Assembly: GCA_016806645.1 (NCBI GenBank)
Contig: JACSYO010001810.1
Span: forward strand, 2,289,001 to 2,353,000
Source of the DNA: Ophiodon elongatus
Taxonomy: Eukaryota; Chordata; Actinopteri; Perciformes; Hexagrammidae
Reading direction: 5' to 3'
DNA length: 64,000 bases
Shown: positions 24,301-38,300 of the stretch, piece after piece
Position numbering within the stretch: the stretch's first letter is position 1
Layout of the letters: each line of letters opens with the position of its first letter
Notes under the pieces: generated by a model
Seen by the model: the letters and a program-made list of their open reading frames with translations, nothing else
Databases searched by the model: none
Told to the model about the DNA's origin: nothing
Made by a program: the position numbers and the translations under genes

Positions 24301-27300
24301 TATCTATCAGCGGGGCTGTTTGTTCAGCACTCTTGAATAGTTACGACTCTGCACACATCAGACTTTGAGCAGTTTTTGCTTCATAAGAACTGAAGGAGAG
24401 ATTTTCCGAGGTGACGTGCAGTATAATTGAGACAGCAGTGGGAAGGAAAGGAGGGTTTTCCTCACGGGGGAACGAACATAACCAGAGTGTCAGTGTTCCC
24501 CAGTTGCTCCGAAGATGGCGAGTCCTGCATTACTTGCTCCTGACAAAGTTTCATCATCTGCAGAGCAAGAGCGAGAGGATCAGACACTAGTGAGCAACAA
24601 AGATATTATATAGACTTCTCGGTCTCCTTCTTCCTTCTCACTCTCTCTCTCTTTGTTTTTCTCTGTGTCTCCTCCTGCCTTTTTCTTCTCCCTGCAGCTC
24701 TGTGATCAGCTTGCCTGCACTGCCGAAGCCTTTGTTCACACCACAAGTCAGTCAACTCGTGGTGTCAATGAAACTTTGTGTCTGTGAGCCAGCTAAGCAC
24801 TCAAAGTCCCACTCATCTGTCAGACACAGCAGTTACACCCTGCCTTTGGATGAGGGACATGATGGGGGGGGGTCCTCTTTTCAACTATTCATGTGTAATT
24901 CATTGTGAAATATTTGATATGTGTTGAGCAGGTAGAGCAGCACAAATATTTGGTCGTACAGTTTTACCTGAACCCTAATTGAACCAGCCATGCTGTGGTA
25001 TATGCCCACAAATCAAATTCTACCTTGTTATTGGACAAAATATGCAGCAATGGTTTGGTTATTAACTAGTATTGATGTCACTGGCAACGGTTGCAGATTG
25101 ACTAATGTAGCAGATATCAACGACCAGGTAAATTGCAGGAGTTGGGCTTTACGTACATGTAATACTAAAATACACATCTTTTACTGATCTGTGTTCTCAA
25201 AGTCTTCTCAAAGTAACAAACAAGGCAGGGAATGCTTGTGAGGCTGCGCGTTTTGTAAAGCGGGTTGACATAGCAACACGATCTCACAGCAGTTTGTGAA
25301 AGTCACAAAATTTGATCTTGGTTTCCTGCTCAGCGACATAAATTGTCAATTTTTTTTAATGTAGCTCGGCAAGACTTATTTTTCTGTCAGTGGAGACGAT
25401 ATTGCACATCGGAACAAAATGTATTTGTCGACCCCGGTCTCGTGGTTGAAAGTCCTGTGTTTGTTTGACTCATCCACCTACCGACCCGCCCACCGTAAAT
25501 TGTCTTTTGCATTGTTTAATCATACATCACTTGCTCTGACCACTCGTATTTACTAAATGTGTTTATTTTGAGTGAATGCCACGAAAGAGGATCCGTATTC
25601 ACTTTCTATTTGCAGCGTTTTTGTGCAGAGCGACAAGGAAGAAATTGACAATTAGTCTCCTTGGACATGAAACCAATAGATTGCATTTCATGACTATTTC
25701 CCAAACTGCCTTGAGACTGGGCAGGAAATAGTGTTGTATGCTGTTGTTGTAGGGGTAATTAAAGGCAATTTCTTAATTTAGATTTTGTGTTTTGCTTGAG
25801 TTTGTTTGTGTCTTGAAAACAGGGTAGAGTGTGTTCGTTTCATTAAAAGTCAAAGGTACAAGCCTGTGTACATAAAAACTTTAGAGGATAAGTCAACTAC
25901 AACACCCAAGGTGCCTTTTGATATGAAGCATCCAATCACAGAGCTTTAAACTCTGTTACATGCTCCATTAACCATCCGCTGTGCCAAAGTGATGGTCAAA
26001 CAAAACAGAGTTGAAACTGAAAGTTTAACTCAATTTATACACCTCAAATTATTGTTGCTATTTTTTCTTTTGTAGAATAGTGTGAAGGCTCAAAGAAACA
26101 AAGATGTACATTTAACTGCTCCGACTTGTGGCCCTCCGTGCTCTCCTCTTTATGCCAGTACAGTAGTTCATGTTACATCTCTGGAATGCTCTTTGAAGCT
26201 CACCTTGTAATCAGAGCTGATCAGGCAGCAACAAAAGCCAAAGGAGCTGTGAGGCTGTAAGTCCAGGGCCTGGCTGCTGTCTCCCACTAGACATTATTAT
26301 AGCTGCGTGACATGAAGAAGATAAATCATGGATGTTATCAGGTTAGGATCCGGGGCAACGCTGATGCTCTTTCGCTCTCTCGGTGATCGAGAAAGTTGAA
26401 CAGCGCTGCTCCTCAGAGATGCCCTAAGCTGATAGCTGTAAACTCTGCACTGTGCGGCACAGAGCTGAAGCAGCTTTCAAATGCCACAAGGCGTGACTGA
26501 GCCCCGGCTACATTTGTCTGTTAATGATGGTCAGAAACCTCTATTTCTCCGGTCGCTCTCGGCGGATGCCAACTGTCCACACCAGGGTGGGGAGCGAGAT
26601 GCAGGAGGAGGATCTGACACCGGCATCAATCCAAATAGTAAGAGCTATGAGAGAGAGATTCGTCTGACTCTGTCAGAGCCCCCGACATACTCCAAGGCTT
26701 CACTACACTAACAAGCATCATGACTCTCAAAACAAAGTAGGATCCATTTTTGGCTGTTGTGTGCCGTGCTGGAGGTGTCAGACATCTGCTGAGCATCGCA
26801 GCATGCTCTGCTTCTTCCAGCTTTATTGTTTGTCATATGTGAGATGACGACGAATCTGTGATTTACAGGCAAATAAAAATCTAATTTCGGGATTTGGATG
26901 GAGAGATATGATAGACTGAAGCATGACGTGCTGGCTGCCGACTGAGCCGATGGACTAATAGAACGTCGCTGTGTCCATCTGTGGGTCCATCTGGTGTGAC
27001 GGGGAATATAAGCGAAGCTAAGAGCTGCCGTATAATTGAGGACACAGAACCCCAAATCAAGATTATGCATATGACATGACCTAACATGAGATAACACAGA
27101 AAAGCACACATTAGTATAACTTAGTTGGAAGTGTGACAAATTTAATTTCAGGGCAGTTTAAGGAGCGTTATCTGTGGCAGATATGTGGTTACTTAGTCTG
27201 TCTTTGAAGTAAAATGAACAGCAGAAAGGTTGAAGTCTTTTGTGATTAAGCTTTGAATGTGTTTGTGGTTGGAAGTTTGTTTTCGTATGTGTATTGGCTA

Positions 27301-30300
27301 ACCAACCACAGTGCAGAAGCCCAAGCTCTCCATACTTTATTTCTGTGGATAAAATGTCAGTATTGATTGAACGGTCGAGGAGAAGCTTCACTGTTTGTGA
27401 AGTATGATCTTTCTTATAGTGTTGCATGATGATATCGATTATAGCTGTACACATTATATCCATTAAGCACACCGTTTATTTTCCTCCTTTGGTATTGATC
27501 TTGTATCGTTTCAAGACAAAGTCGTGGAATAAACCAGTATGAGCATTTTTATCTGTGAGACATTACGTTGGTCGATGAAGAGCAACTTACAATATTGTAT
27601 TTCATCTTTAACCAGACGTTTCGGAATGCCTTTCTTTTGTTTTGTTTTTATGAAATGGCGCCATAGCAGTGCACAGGTGAACACTTTTGTTTGCTTCAGT
27701 TGATAACAATAAAAAGTGCCAATTAGAGCAGTCCCTGTGAGTCGTGTGGAAAGGTCATTTTGACAGTCTCATATTTTCACAAGCTGGAGACCAAGTCTTC
27801 TCACAGCAAGGGCAAAAGCATAATGACATTTAGTTCAGACCAACAGAATGAAAGGATGGTTGTCAGTGGCCGACAAACCTGCATGCGCTGATAACAACAC
27901 GAGTTGTTAAGCAGAAGATCATATTGGTTACGTTTAGTAATGCTGGAATTGACACAGACATAACAACAAAGCAGCACAGCTGGTGCCCAACAAACAGGTG
28001 TGTCAAAGTTTCAGCAACATTTATTTTTCACATCGCATGATAGAGCCTGACCGATGAACGGGCCACACTGATTTCGCTTCACCTGAATATATGGCAGGTG
28101 TATATGTCTGCCCATAGGGAAAATTAAATTGCAGCACATAAATGCCAAAGATTGTTTTAAAATAATTATGCCATTGCAGAAATTGTCCACAAGAAGCTCA
28201 GCCAAGGTTTTCTTTTTTTTAATTCAATTCTTAATCAGCCTCAAAAAGCCAATAGTCCGTCAGTGGGGCTATTGGCAGTCTGGGTATGAATATATTTGCA
28301 TATATGTGGTGCAGTAAGGCCCTGCGATAGTCTGGCAACCTGTCCAGGGTGTACCCTGTCTTCAGATATTAAGGTGCATATATAGACCTATACAATTATA
28401 CAAACAGTACTGTATGTACTGGACATATATTTTTGTCTTGCTGCAAACAAACTGGATTATATAGTTTTTCACCAAAAGATGCAATGAGAACAACATGGCA
28501 TGACTTTATTTTTGTCAGCATTAGTACCAATGTTTGTGTTAATCATAAGAGTCTACAGTCTTGCGAGCAACTCTGTGTGTCTGTACTTCCAGAAAAATCA
28601 TCACCAACATCAGCAGGATTCGTCCTCTGGCGACCATAAGTGTTTATACCAAAATGCATGAAAATAGTTGTTGAGATATTTCAGTCCAGACCAAAATGGT
28701 GGACCGACCTTGTGTCTAAAGACTGACATTGCCATCCCAAGAGCCAAGCTTAGCTAGCGTCGCTAAGATGATGGAACAATAACTAGAAGAACATTTTTCT
28801 CTGACCTTTCACCTCAAGAACTTTCCATTTGTATTGAAGGTTGTACCTGGAAACATCATCAGCATCCTTAAGAAGAAGAAAATGTGACTGTTTTACAGGT
28901 GATGGCAGTATAGACCTGATTACTCACTGCCTGAAGGAATTTACATTTCTATTCGTCAGTGTGTTTTTCATTTCCCTTATTCTATTACCTTTCATTTTCT
29001 CCCCTTTGTGTTTCTTATTAAGCTTTTATATTCATTCAACTCATGGTTAAACATATCTAATTTGCATAGATGTCAATAATAAAAGATAGCAGACACACAA
29101 AAGAACCAGTTCAAAGGAATTTCAACCCAAATCAAAACTTGCCTAAAAGAACTCAGGAGATCTTTGCTCTTCCTCTGTAAAAGACAGATATTTACCAATA
29201 TTTCTTGCATTGTGCATTTAGTTCAGTTTCCCCAAGCTGAAATGGTTTTAACTGGACACCAAAAATCCATGAAGAAGCACCCAGTTAGTAAGATTGATTT
29301 GAAAATAAATTATATATCAAGTTCCGAAGAATGAAAGTAACACTTTGGATCTCTGCTGTAAGCTTGTATAATGGTTATTTTATGATCTCTTATCCCAAAA
29401 GTCATAAAGCATGGTCATACTTTTCATAGTTAAGTGCCACAGTTGCCCATCACTCCATCCATTTCGCGTAAAAGGTCATAAGGTTTTATTTCAGTAATGG
29501 TGCTTCCTGTTGATGTAATGAAGGGAAACTGTGCTTGATGGCAACTCATTGACTGCTTCAAGTGGAGTAAGGGTCTGTTGATATACATCGGACACACCAG
29601 CTCAGACAAATCCCCATTATACTGTTTGTTGATCCCGACACTAGATCCCACTGTTGCAAAGCTTCAGAGAGTAATGCAGACATTCATATTGGAAAGTGTG
29701 GCAGCACAGAGCGAAGAAGCATTGCAGCAGCCTTGTTAAAGGAACATCTCTAATTAATTGAGTGGGAATAATGGCTCAGCAGGACCCAGACACAACATTT
29801 TATATCTTTCATAACAGGCATCAGAATACAGTTCTTATGACTGGCTTCTAGTTTAACTCATTCCTCCATTCATATTGTATCTAAGTTTTAACAGACAAAT
29901 ACATATTCAAGAAGATACATTGTTGTATTGCATCTTTTTTTTTTAGTAAAATAATAAATTGCAGAAAGATGTATACAGTATCAGCCTTTACTTTATTTAA
30001 AGCAGAGTGGTCTGCTACAGAGTAACATAATGCAACTAAATATTTTTATGTATTAAAGGTCAGACATTAGTTAAAAATGCCCCTCACTTTTTCAAAGAGC
30101 CTAATGTTACATCTTCCCATTTCTTGTCTTGTCCAACCAACAGTCTAAAACCCAAAGCTATTTAACAATTCAAATGACTGAATAGTACATGAGGTGAAGA
30201 AAAGCCACAAATCCAGTATACCTTCAACTTTATTTTCGACCCAATCATAATTTACATACAGTCCGTTGTATGTTGCCATTAAATAATCCTCTACTGATGT

Positions 30301-32290
30301 GATTATGTTGAATGTTATTTTGCAGCTCGGTGGTGCTTTAATGAGCTGCCGCATCATATAAGGACAGAGATGAGCCAAAGCCCAGCTGCTGTTCACAGCT
30401 ATGTGTGAGGCTTTGAGAAAAGTTCAACACTGAATAGAAATTGTTGAGTCAGAAAAATACAAATACAAATAGGGACAAATCTCTGGGTTGTGATTATCCT
30501 GGCCATTAATCTGCCTTTTGTTTGTATTGTATTGTGGCGCTTCGTACCGTGGCTCACTCTGTTTCCAAGCAGAGTGTATTGAGCTCTGGAGAGGGACCAG
30601 TGGACCAAATCCAGTGTTGAACACAGGCGGGGGTTATTTCTGCAGAAGTTCAGTTCCCTCCCAGCTAGCCATGACAGGGTCCCTGTGGGTCAAAAGAAAC
30701 CCAAACTATTTTTTTTCCACTCAAACAGGGAGCCAAAACAACAGGACATTTTGGGTTATTTCAGTCAACAAGCAATAAGCATGCCATTGAATAGAAGTAT
30801 TGAACACACAGCAGCAGAATTGCAGCTTCAGTGAATATTCTACTATAATACATAATGATCTCTTTGTTTTACATTTAATAAATGTGTTTTATTATGCTCC
30901 GATCCCCGCCTCTAAGGCCCAGTTTTTACGATACTGTGCTGCAGAGCTGGTAGGCCAAGCTGGTGAAATCCTCTACACAGAGCTCTCCCCAGACTCAATC
31001 AGCACTGGTCTCCTCCACAGTGTTGGGGGTTCATGGCAGTACCATATCAGCGATGGGCATTTGATATCGCCTCTGCAGAACAGAGTCACATAATCCAGTT
31101 TGTGGCCAAAAAAAAGAATAAAAATGTTAATTCAACTGCGGCCCGAATAATCCCCTGAAATAACAGGCTTAAAAGCTAAAACCCTCCATAATTTTATCTG
31201 GAATCTTCCAAACACTGACACCACAATGACATCAAAGCAGAACAGGAAATGCATGGCGAACAAATCAATAGACAGAAGAGTCGCATTAAGGCTTAATTCG
31301 TGGCAAAGTGGAGCTTTAGGAAAGCTGTGGGGTTCAGCTTGGCCCGAGTAGGATACAGAGAGAGACTGAATCAGAGATATCTAGCCTGCTGTGCCACTCA
31401 TCCCGTTGTGGTCTGGGGCTTGAAGCTGTACGTCAGAGCAAAGTAGTTTTACCCTTCGACTGTTCCTCTTTTATTTCCTCTTAAATGTTAGGATTCAGAG
31501 AGGGTAAAAGTATATGCTAAATATAAGATTGGTAAGAGTAGTAAACATCGATGAAAACACAACAACTGTGGTTCTCAACTTTTATATACAATTGTGTATA
31601 TTTAACAGTTGTTTTTACAATGAGCATTTTAGCCACACAAGACACGCAAACTCGTTTCCTTGTTTTCAAGTTAAGTGAGCGCTACATTTCTAACACCACA
31701 CGCAGGTTATACGGAAGTTATGGGAAATATTGTGGTTTTAGAGGAAAAGATCTAAACCACTCGCAAATATGAAGCTACAGCCAACAGCTGTATAGCTAGC
31801 TTAGCATACGTGTTAGAAACAGGGGAAACGAACAGGAATACACAAATAAGATGATAAATAAAACAAATGTGTTTACCCCTGGTTTGAATCTTCATACTAA
31901 GCTAAGCTAATCAGCTGTTAGCTGGAGCCTTATATTTACTGGCCATATATAAATGTGGTATCAATCTTTTATCTCTGTATTTCCCAAAATGTTGAACTAT
32001 TAGTTTTAACAAGTGCCAAAACACAACGATCGACAGTCATGCTTTGGCCTCTATGAGCTATTTTTGGAAAAACAAATGAAATACATTGTCAGTAAACATT
32101 TATTTACAGATACATTTAGTATCAATGCTTTGTGATTTGCTATTTTAAAGCTACTAAAAGGATTTTTCATTTTGAGTTGATATTGGGTCGTCCCTGTGGA
32201 CGACGGTGGTCGTGTTTGCGAGCACCAGAATCGCTTCAGAAAACCTCTCATTTTACTGCAGCAGGGCGCGACCGTCTGCTGCGCTCAGTC

Positions 32291-32322
<32 letters not shown>

Positions 32323-35300
32323 CTCTTGCCTAACTTCCCTCCAATGGGCCCAGCAATACGACCTGGGTTCCCGGCAGCGTGGCGTTGCTGTTGTCTCCCA
32401 GCAGGGACAGGCGGAGCAGCGAGGCGAAGCTCTGCCCCGGGCCGGTGGAGGAGACGCTGCTGCTGGACGCAGAGCTCTCCCCTGGAGCTTGCGTCTGCAG
32501 GTCAAAGGGGGCAGCGAAGTCGTATCTGGGTCTGTCCGCTATGGGCTGGTCGCTGCCGGACGCCCGTCTGGAGTCCGAGCTGAAGGGGTTTCTGGTGAAC
32601 CTGCATGATTTCATCTGATTTCCTAACTGAAGATAAGCATAAAGACTAACTACATAGAAATTGCTAATCTTCCAGCTGATGGTCTCATATACTTATGTAG
32701 GTCATTAAGAGCTTTCAGTATGACATTGAGACTGTTTCATAACCAGTTAAAGGTTCCTCACTGTACCTTTTAATTAATGTTTCCTCATTTAGTTGATAAT
32801 AAACCTAAACTGCTGTGTAGCTTTCCTTCAAAATGTATTTGCTGTTGCAAATTAGTAGTTTATAATTTATAATCATAATGGGGTTGGAAAAATACATTAA
32901 CCCTGCTGTGGAAATGGAAATAAAAACTGTATCAGGATACAATCTCACTGAAAGAACTTGTTGACTGAGTTATTCATTACCCAGGTCTTTCTGACGATAG
33001 CGGTATTTTTACCTTTTGAATGTGTCAGTGTTCGTGTCGATATCTCAGCATTTTGCGGAGAGAAGTGTCAAACAGAGCAGCATGTTCTCAATGTGGTAAT
33101 TAGCGATGGAGAGCTGTAACCCTGCCTCACTCAAGGACACTCACAGTACCACCAGCTCTCTCGTTTCCAACTTTACAAACGCCTCCATTGCTCTCCCTGA
33201 ATATTGCCTGTGAGACATTGTTGTGAAATGGAGATTCATTATTTGATTTTTATCTGAATGCTACATCAGTCCATATTGGATCTGTCTCCATGTAGGCACT
33301 GCAGCGCGGAGAAAATGAGTGATGCATTACATTTGGTCGTTTCATCCTTCACCACATCCCTCCTTATGTCCCATTTTGCTAAATATACATATTCAAAGCA
33401 CATGCAGAAATGGATTTTGAGCCTGAAAACAGAGGGAGATAGTATAAGATTAATGTGGAGAAATTCATGCATTCTCATGAATACGGTGACAACTTCTCTC
33501 GCCAGGAAAGATGTGGTGAGATACGGTGTGCAGCACATACATCAAAAAAGGATCTGAATTTTTCTTATTTTGCATCTGGTCCTCGGAGGACTGCTCTAAT
33601 AAGGCTGAACATTCGGCACTTTGAGCTCCAGGTAGCCTGAGGAGAAGATGAGGCATGAGGAGATGGATTAGCTGGATGTTCAGTTACACAAGAAAGTCTT
33701 GTCATCCTGAGCCACGTCTGGCAGGGACCTCACATCCTCCCAGAGATTGCAGTAGTATACAGTACAAGTAGTAATTGGCGGAGGAGCCCCAGATACTAGA
33801 TGGCAGTATCTGGGGCTAAGGTGAAAAGAAATGCAACATGGTAATAAGTCAAAGCTATTAGTCCTATCTCATTAGTCCCTTATCTCCAGTCCTGCGGAGT
33901 CAACTAGTACAGTCAGTTGAGAATATGTTGAGACAGTTAAGCACATTTCAACAATTGGTTTAAACAGCTCTGCTCATTATCCCGCAGATTCCAAGTGTCA
34001 TGTTATTTTGTCAAGAAAAAATATTCAAAAGGTTGAATTTAATGTAATTGTTTGTTGTGTTCTGGAAGAAACACAAGATCCACTTTGAGAGCAATTGACA
34101 TCAAAACTGCATTTAAGTTTTGCTCCAATTTCTTCAGTCTCAAAACTCTTCATGCAATCAACAATCACATTATGGTGTCTACAAAGAAAGAAAAAAAAAT
34201 TTCCAGGTACATACGCTACCCGTGCTCTAACTCTAAAGTGAAACTTCAAATGTATTCACTTGACATCTTATGATTTCTGGTTTTCCTCATTTCCTGATCT
34301 GGAGAACATTTACTGTAAGACAAGTGAAGGCACTGAGTGCAGTCGTCTTCTGCTCACGATGTTCACAATCTTGTTCCTAATGAAGAGAAAGCTGCTCCAA
34401 CCTGCTCCATTGGCTCATTTCCTGTGTGAAAATATGCAGAGATACTGCATTACCAGGATGAAGTGTCATGTGAGCAGATACACAAGGTTGGGTACCGGTA
34501 TTACTGGGAGCCGAGAGGGAGAAAATACAACAGTGAAGCATTGCACTGAGTGAAGTTTATTTTTTATTCCAAGGTGCCTGAGCAGGGACAATGTGAACGA
34601 AAATGTCTCTCCTGATAAATAACTGCATCAAATATTTTTTTATTTTTAGTTTTCAGTTGCAATGACCCTTTTTATTTCACATTCAAGAACCAACCAGACA
34701 CCAGCTAAATGCCAAAGATTCAATAGTGAAACATTTGACAGTCAATGAAAGGCAGAGGCACGGACTTCCCCCACAATACAAAATACTTTATGATACTATT
34801 AAATATGTTAGAACAAGCAATACAACTGTATAAACAATCTAAAATGGGCAATAGTTTATTTAATATCTGTTATATTTACAATGCCCTCACACAGACACCA
34901 TTATGGGGCTGTGAAGTGTAGGAGAGGGGAACCTCCACCAGCAGGACGACCGATCGCACCACTTGGCCTGCAGTACTCAAACAGAAACACGGTGAACAAA
35001 GGAAAATGAGGTCAGTTTGCAGGATCAATTAATACTTTCACCACAAGGCACAAATAACAACGTGTGGTGGTGTCACTATCATACACTAAACAATAAGACT
35101 CTTCGGGTAAGATGTGAAATGGAACCAGGAAAAACCTGGCTGCTTATTTAACAGGGGTGGCCTAGAGAGGGAATTTTCACAGCTGGCCACATATATCTTG
35201 TCATTTATATTATATTATCCTAATGAAATGACCTATATTATGGTATTCTGCCTTCACCGACAGTAATTGGATCAAATTAACAGGGTGTTACAAAGTCAGC

Positions 35301-38300
35301 CTTTATATTACTGCTAAGAATCCTCACTTTCATGTAGAATGTCAGAAGATGAACCATATTCTGAACCCGCTGCACATATAACCAACCTGGTGCATTTGTG
35401 CCTCTGCATATGTTCACACTGAGAACGAGCTGACACAGCAGGAGCAGATTTCTCCTCATTGTGATAAAACTTGAGAATATTTTCTTCAAATGACTCAATT
35501 TAAAATCTCCAATCAGAGTCAGCACTGCACTTGAGGTAAATGCTCTGCAGAGTGTGATTTTCTTTGTGATGACGATCTGTGAAAAGAAAAAAAGCTACAC
35601 TAAGAAGCTTTAATATTGCATTTACAAGAGGAGAACAACGCTGAACAATGAAGAAAATGTGTCTTCATACAACTAAATATCCAAACAACAAGATCGGGGC
35701 ACAGTGTCTACGCAGCAATATGCCTTGCTCAAGGGTACTTTGGCATTAATGGTGGCTAAGTAAACAAGTTTACAGCAGGATTAGGGCCCCCTGTTGAGTT
35801 TCAGGATTAAGAAAACAGCTCTGTCAGTGGTCAGCCTCACTACTTCTACATCAGAGGGAGATCATTTAGCAAGCCTTGAAGTAACCCAAAGAGCATATTT
35901 CCACCCTTAATGAATCTGTAATGTTATTATGTATTCCATAGCACTGAGCAGAGGGGGAAATATCCTTGAACACAATTTCAGGTAAATAGCTGGAGGAAAA
36001 TAACGTAATATGCAGACATTAAATATGCATTCTGTCATTCATCCAAGCTCATCAGTCTAACGGCCACGCAATAAAGACAGAACAATCTTCATTTCACCAA
36101 GATGAGCCTAAATAATTTAAACAGTAGTTATTTGTATCAATCTGGCCTCTACTTTCTCAATTTAACTCTGGGAAATGTGCTGTGACAGATACGTAGCTCA
36201 CATCTCTTGTTAACTGATAGCACGGCAGAGCTATATTTGTAACATCAATAATACAGCTAGAATCAGGTCTTCAAAGGCTTATTGGACTCATTAACTGTGA
36301 TATTGGGATGTAATGGAAAATCATGTACCAAGGTTGCTCTCTTGATCCTTTTTCTCGATACCTGCTGTAATATTGGATTTGGAGAGACACGCATGAAAGT
36401 TTCCAAAATTTAAAAGTAATTTCAAGATATTATTATTTTGATGATGTTTTTTATGCAGATTGGAGTTGAGGCAGGATCTTTTTTTTTTTTCTCTTTTCTC
36501 TTTTTGATTAAACTGAGCTTTAGATGACATCCAGTCTTTGGGATGAGCCAATATAGTGTTGTAGTGAAGTAATGAAACATCCCTGCTCCGCTATATGGGC
36601 TGCAGGTAGCACCTCTAATAGTTTTTGTAAATGCTTCCACTCTGACATACACTACACTATGTCCAAGACCAGGGTGTCAATATGCTGTTGAAACTCTCAA
36701 AACAGAGGAGTTTGATAGGTTTTCCAACCCTGTGGCATTTGACCGTGCTGCGTTTATGGTTTATAGCTTGAAACAAAGAACAACTGCACGAATAAGATTG
36801 GTTACACTTTACAATTACACAAAATTGTGAGTAGTTAGTAAAGAACAAGTGAGAAGGTCGTAAAAACTTACTAATTACAAGTTACTATTTTTGTTCCCCC
36901 TCAAGAAAAGCGATACATCATACTGTGTGAATAGTCTCTCATTACTCCATGATTATCTGGCCATACTTCCCCCTGTCTGTGCCACACAAAGTAGATTAAA
37001 GCATATTATTTTTTAATTAATTAATTACTGAGTGTTTACTGGAGAAGAGGCTCCTTGATAACGAACCAGAGAGAGCAGGATTCTCAAAAGATCCTATTCA
37101 TCATAATATTCAGACGACATTAGATTTCACACCTACATGTCACACTGTAGAATATAAAGACTACATGCCGAGCTGACTTTCAAGCATGTTTGTTATTTAG
37201 GATCTTTATCTGACATACATGTTGACCTCATCTTACCTGCATTTAAAGAGACAGTTCAGTGCAGCCAAATGACAAAAAAAATGTTTCACTTACTTTATAT
37301 GTTCAGTGTCTTTTGCCATTTTGGGTGTATTCGTTGTTTGGGTTTGCTTCAACTCCAACATAATGGAGATTAGTGGAATGTTGTTTGTGGTGCTCACAGC
37401 ATTGAAAAATTATATTTAGAAAAAATGATTTTAATAAGAGCTACTTTCTCCTGAAGAGACAGTTCATGTGAGAACTGTTGACAACACATGTTTATTATCC
37501 TGACTAATGGGGGAATGGGGTGATTTCTTGTCATTTTGGTTTTGAGAATCATTCCCTTGCAGTTTTATTATTCTCCTTAAATTTATTGGAACAGAAATTA
37601 CACATTTGTACATTTGAAATACAATGAAACTGTGAGTGCATATGAAGTTTCTGTTTTTGGCAGCATTTATACGACAGACTGAGATGAATTTTTCTCATTT
37701 ACTCTCATTTGACCGTGGGCGCTCATATCCGCAGAGATCTTGTGTGTTAATTATGAGTTGAATAGGCCACAATGTGCAACTCCTGTATTTGTTGATGAAG
37801 GCATTTTTCTGGTATTGACTCCTAATAATACCCGGGATCTTGATGATAATGAGTAAAAATTGACTGTGGCACATATTGATTTTAGAGGCTTCATTTCACA
37901 ATTGCAGACTCTTGAAAAAGCTGTGAGGCCGAGGAACAGATAGAGAAGCCATTTAAAGCCCTGATAACACGTTTCTTACAATCAATAGAATTCCATTTAC
38001 AAAACAAGAGATCAGTGGTGCCATTAATTTCATCGTGGATATACTATCTTCAGTTGTCTGTCACTGTGACAAAATCAACCTATGTGGTCATAATACACCC
38101 AGAGAATACCTGAACATTACCCACAGGATTGCATGCTCATTACAGCCCCAAAAATGATGTTCCTCAATCAATGTTCCGTGTAAAAAGTGTTCACACAGTC
38201 CCACTCGTACCGCTCATCATTTGGACACTGTTTATTCATGTAATAGTGATTAAAAACTGAAACTAGGGAACACCTTGCAATGGGATTACACCAGCTGTGA

